Of a stretch of 33,457 nt of DNA, positions 33,163-33,457 are shown one piece after another (position 1 is the stretch's first letter; each line of letters opens with the position of its first letter). Under the pieces are notes generated by a model. It saw only the letters and a program-made list of their open reading frames with translations, was not told where the DNA came from and ran no database searches. Source of the DNA: Bacteroidales bacterium UBA3684 (lineage in GTDB: Bacteria > Bacteroidota > Bacteroidia > Bacteroidales > P3); the NCBI GenBank assembly GCA_002372855.1, contig DFIZ01000014.1:1-33457 (forward strand), given 5' to 3'. A program made the translations under genes and the position numbers.

Positions 33163-33290
33163 CATTTCTTATATTGTTCTTATATCGTTTTCATATCGTT
33201 CTCATATACTTCTCATATACTTCTTATATAGGTGATATAAGAAGTATATGAGAAGTATATAGGAACCATATAAGAAGGGCCGAATTATGT
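33163..33290. repeat. 128-bp dispersed palindromic repeat, copy 2
   Basis: Same length and orientation as copy 1 (6-133), with eight differences. The central hairpin is better here: arms at 33198-33229 and 33235-33266 (32 nt, two mismatches) around AGGTG; the inner 16 bp of each arm pair perfectly. It lies 32 nt past the stop of the partial gene at the window's end, so it could serve as its terminator. Confidence 0.85.
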
Positions 33291-33321
33291 AGGTAAGAGG
33301 TGGGTGTTTGGAGGGCGGGGG
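33291..33321 (+). other. G-rich tract beside repeat copy 2
   Basis: G-runs at 33302-33304, 33313-33315 and 33317-33321, plus a GG at 33299, give a weaker quadruplex-like pattern than at 141-159. The position relative to the repeat is the same. Confidence 0.35.
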
Positions 33322-33322
33322 A

Positions 33323-33457
33323 CTAGCGGTAGAAGTAGTCGTTGACCTTGTTGCGATAGTAGGGCGAGAGGGTGGGGGGCACGGTGCGGAGCTGGTCGGT
33401 GGCGGGCTGCTGCTGGCGGCGGTATTTCTCGAGTTCGGCGGGCGAGGGCTGGCTGTA
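33323..33457 (-). CDS. C-terminal end of an unidentified protein (partial)
   Basis: An open frame of 44 codons enters from beyond the window end and stops with TAG at 33323. The sequence visible includes SPAELEKYRRQQQP and ends SPYYRNKVNDYFYR. Codon choice (C-ending) and the aromatic, basic end look like a real protein terminus. The family is not recognised; the 5' part is outside the window. Confidence 0.6.
   Translation of the reverse strand, partial: YSQPSPAELEKYRRQQQPATDQLRTVPPTLSPYYRNKVNDYFYR

Overview
The window looks like a chromosomal segment of a GC-rich, Gram-negative member of the Bacteroidota, most likely Bacteroidales. Four things point there: a complete type IX secretion (T9SS) core cluster (porP-gldK-gldL-gldM-gldN plus a second gldN), secreted proteins with type A T9SS C-terminal sorting domains, a Kdo-phosphatase gene (so LPS), and promoters of the Bacteroidota type (TAnnTTTG, often TATCTTTG). 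Translation starts lie mostly behind A/T-rich leaders, without strong Shine-Dalgarno sites. I cannot name the genus.

Layout. 1-386: a 128-bp palindromic repeat, a G-quadruplex-like tract and the promoter and leader of a giant gene. 387-13399 (+): a 3942-residue secreted mosaic protein whose stop codon overlaps the start of tilS. 13387-16944 (-): the T9SS plug gene (DUF5103), a DUF6266 gene, a 308-bp spacer with repeats and a terminator, and a CoA-transferase gene. 17118-22319 (+): miaB, a PASTA-domain protein, a second T9SS cargo protein and rluD, packed like one operon. 22316-29313 (-): porP, gldK, gldL, gldM, gldN and a gldN paralogue, transcribed in that order. 29450-32996 (-): ldcA, a polysaccharide-deacetylase-like gene, kdsC and an rlpA-like gene, all touching or overlapping. 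32997-33322: a tandem repeat, the second copy of the 128-bp palindrome and a G-rich tract. 33323-33457 (-): the 3' end of an unidentified gene.

How it fits together. PorK/GldK, GldN, the GldL-GldM motor and PorP form or serve the secretion machine. The plug protein is known from the Flavobacterium translocon, where it closes the SprA channel. Two likely substrates of the machine are in the same window. The remaining genes are envelope or housekeeping functions: peptidoglycan recycling and remodelling, Kdo synthesis, tRNA and rRNA modification, and acyl-CoA metabolism.

Most notable for follow-up are the pair of 128-bp hairpin repeats about 33 kb apart, each followed by a G-rich tract; the giant mosaic protein translationally linked to tilS; the tandem gldN pair; and an abrupt GC-skew change near 15.5 kb between two genes of the same orientation. 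I found no rRNA, tRNA, CRISPR array, insertion sequence or phage genes.
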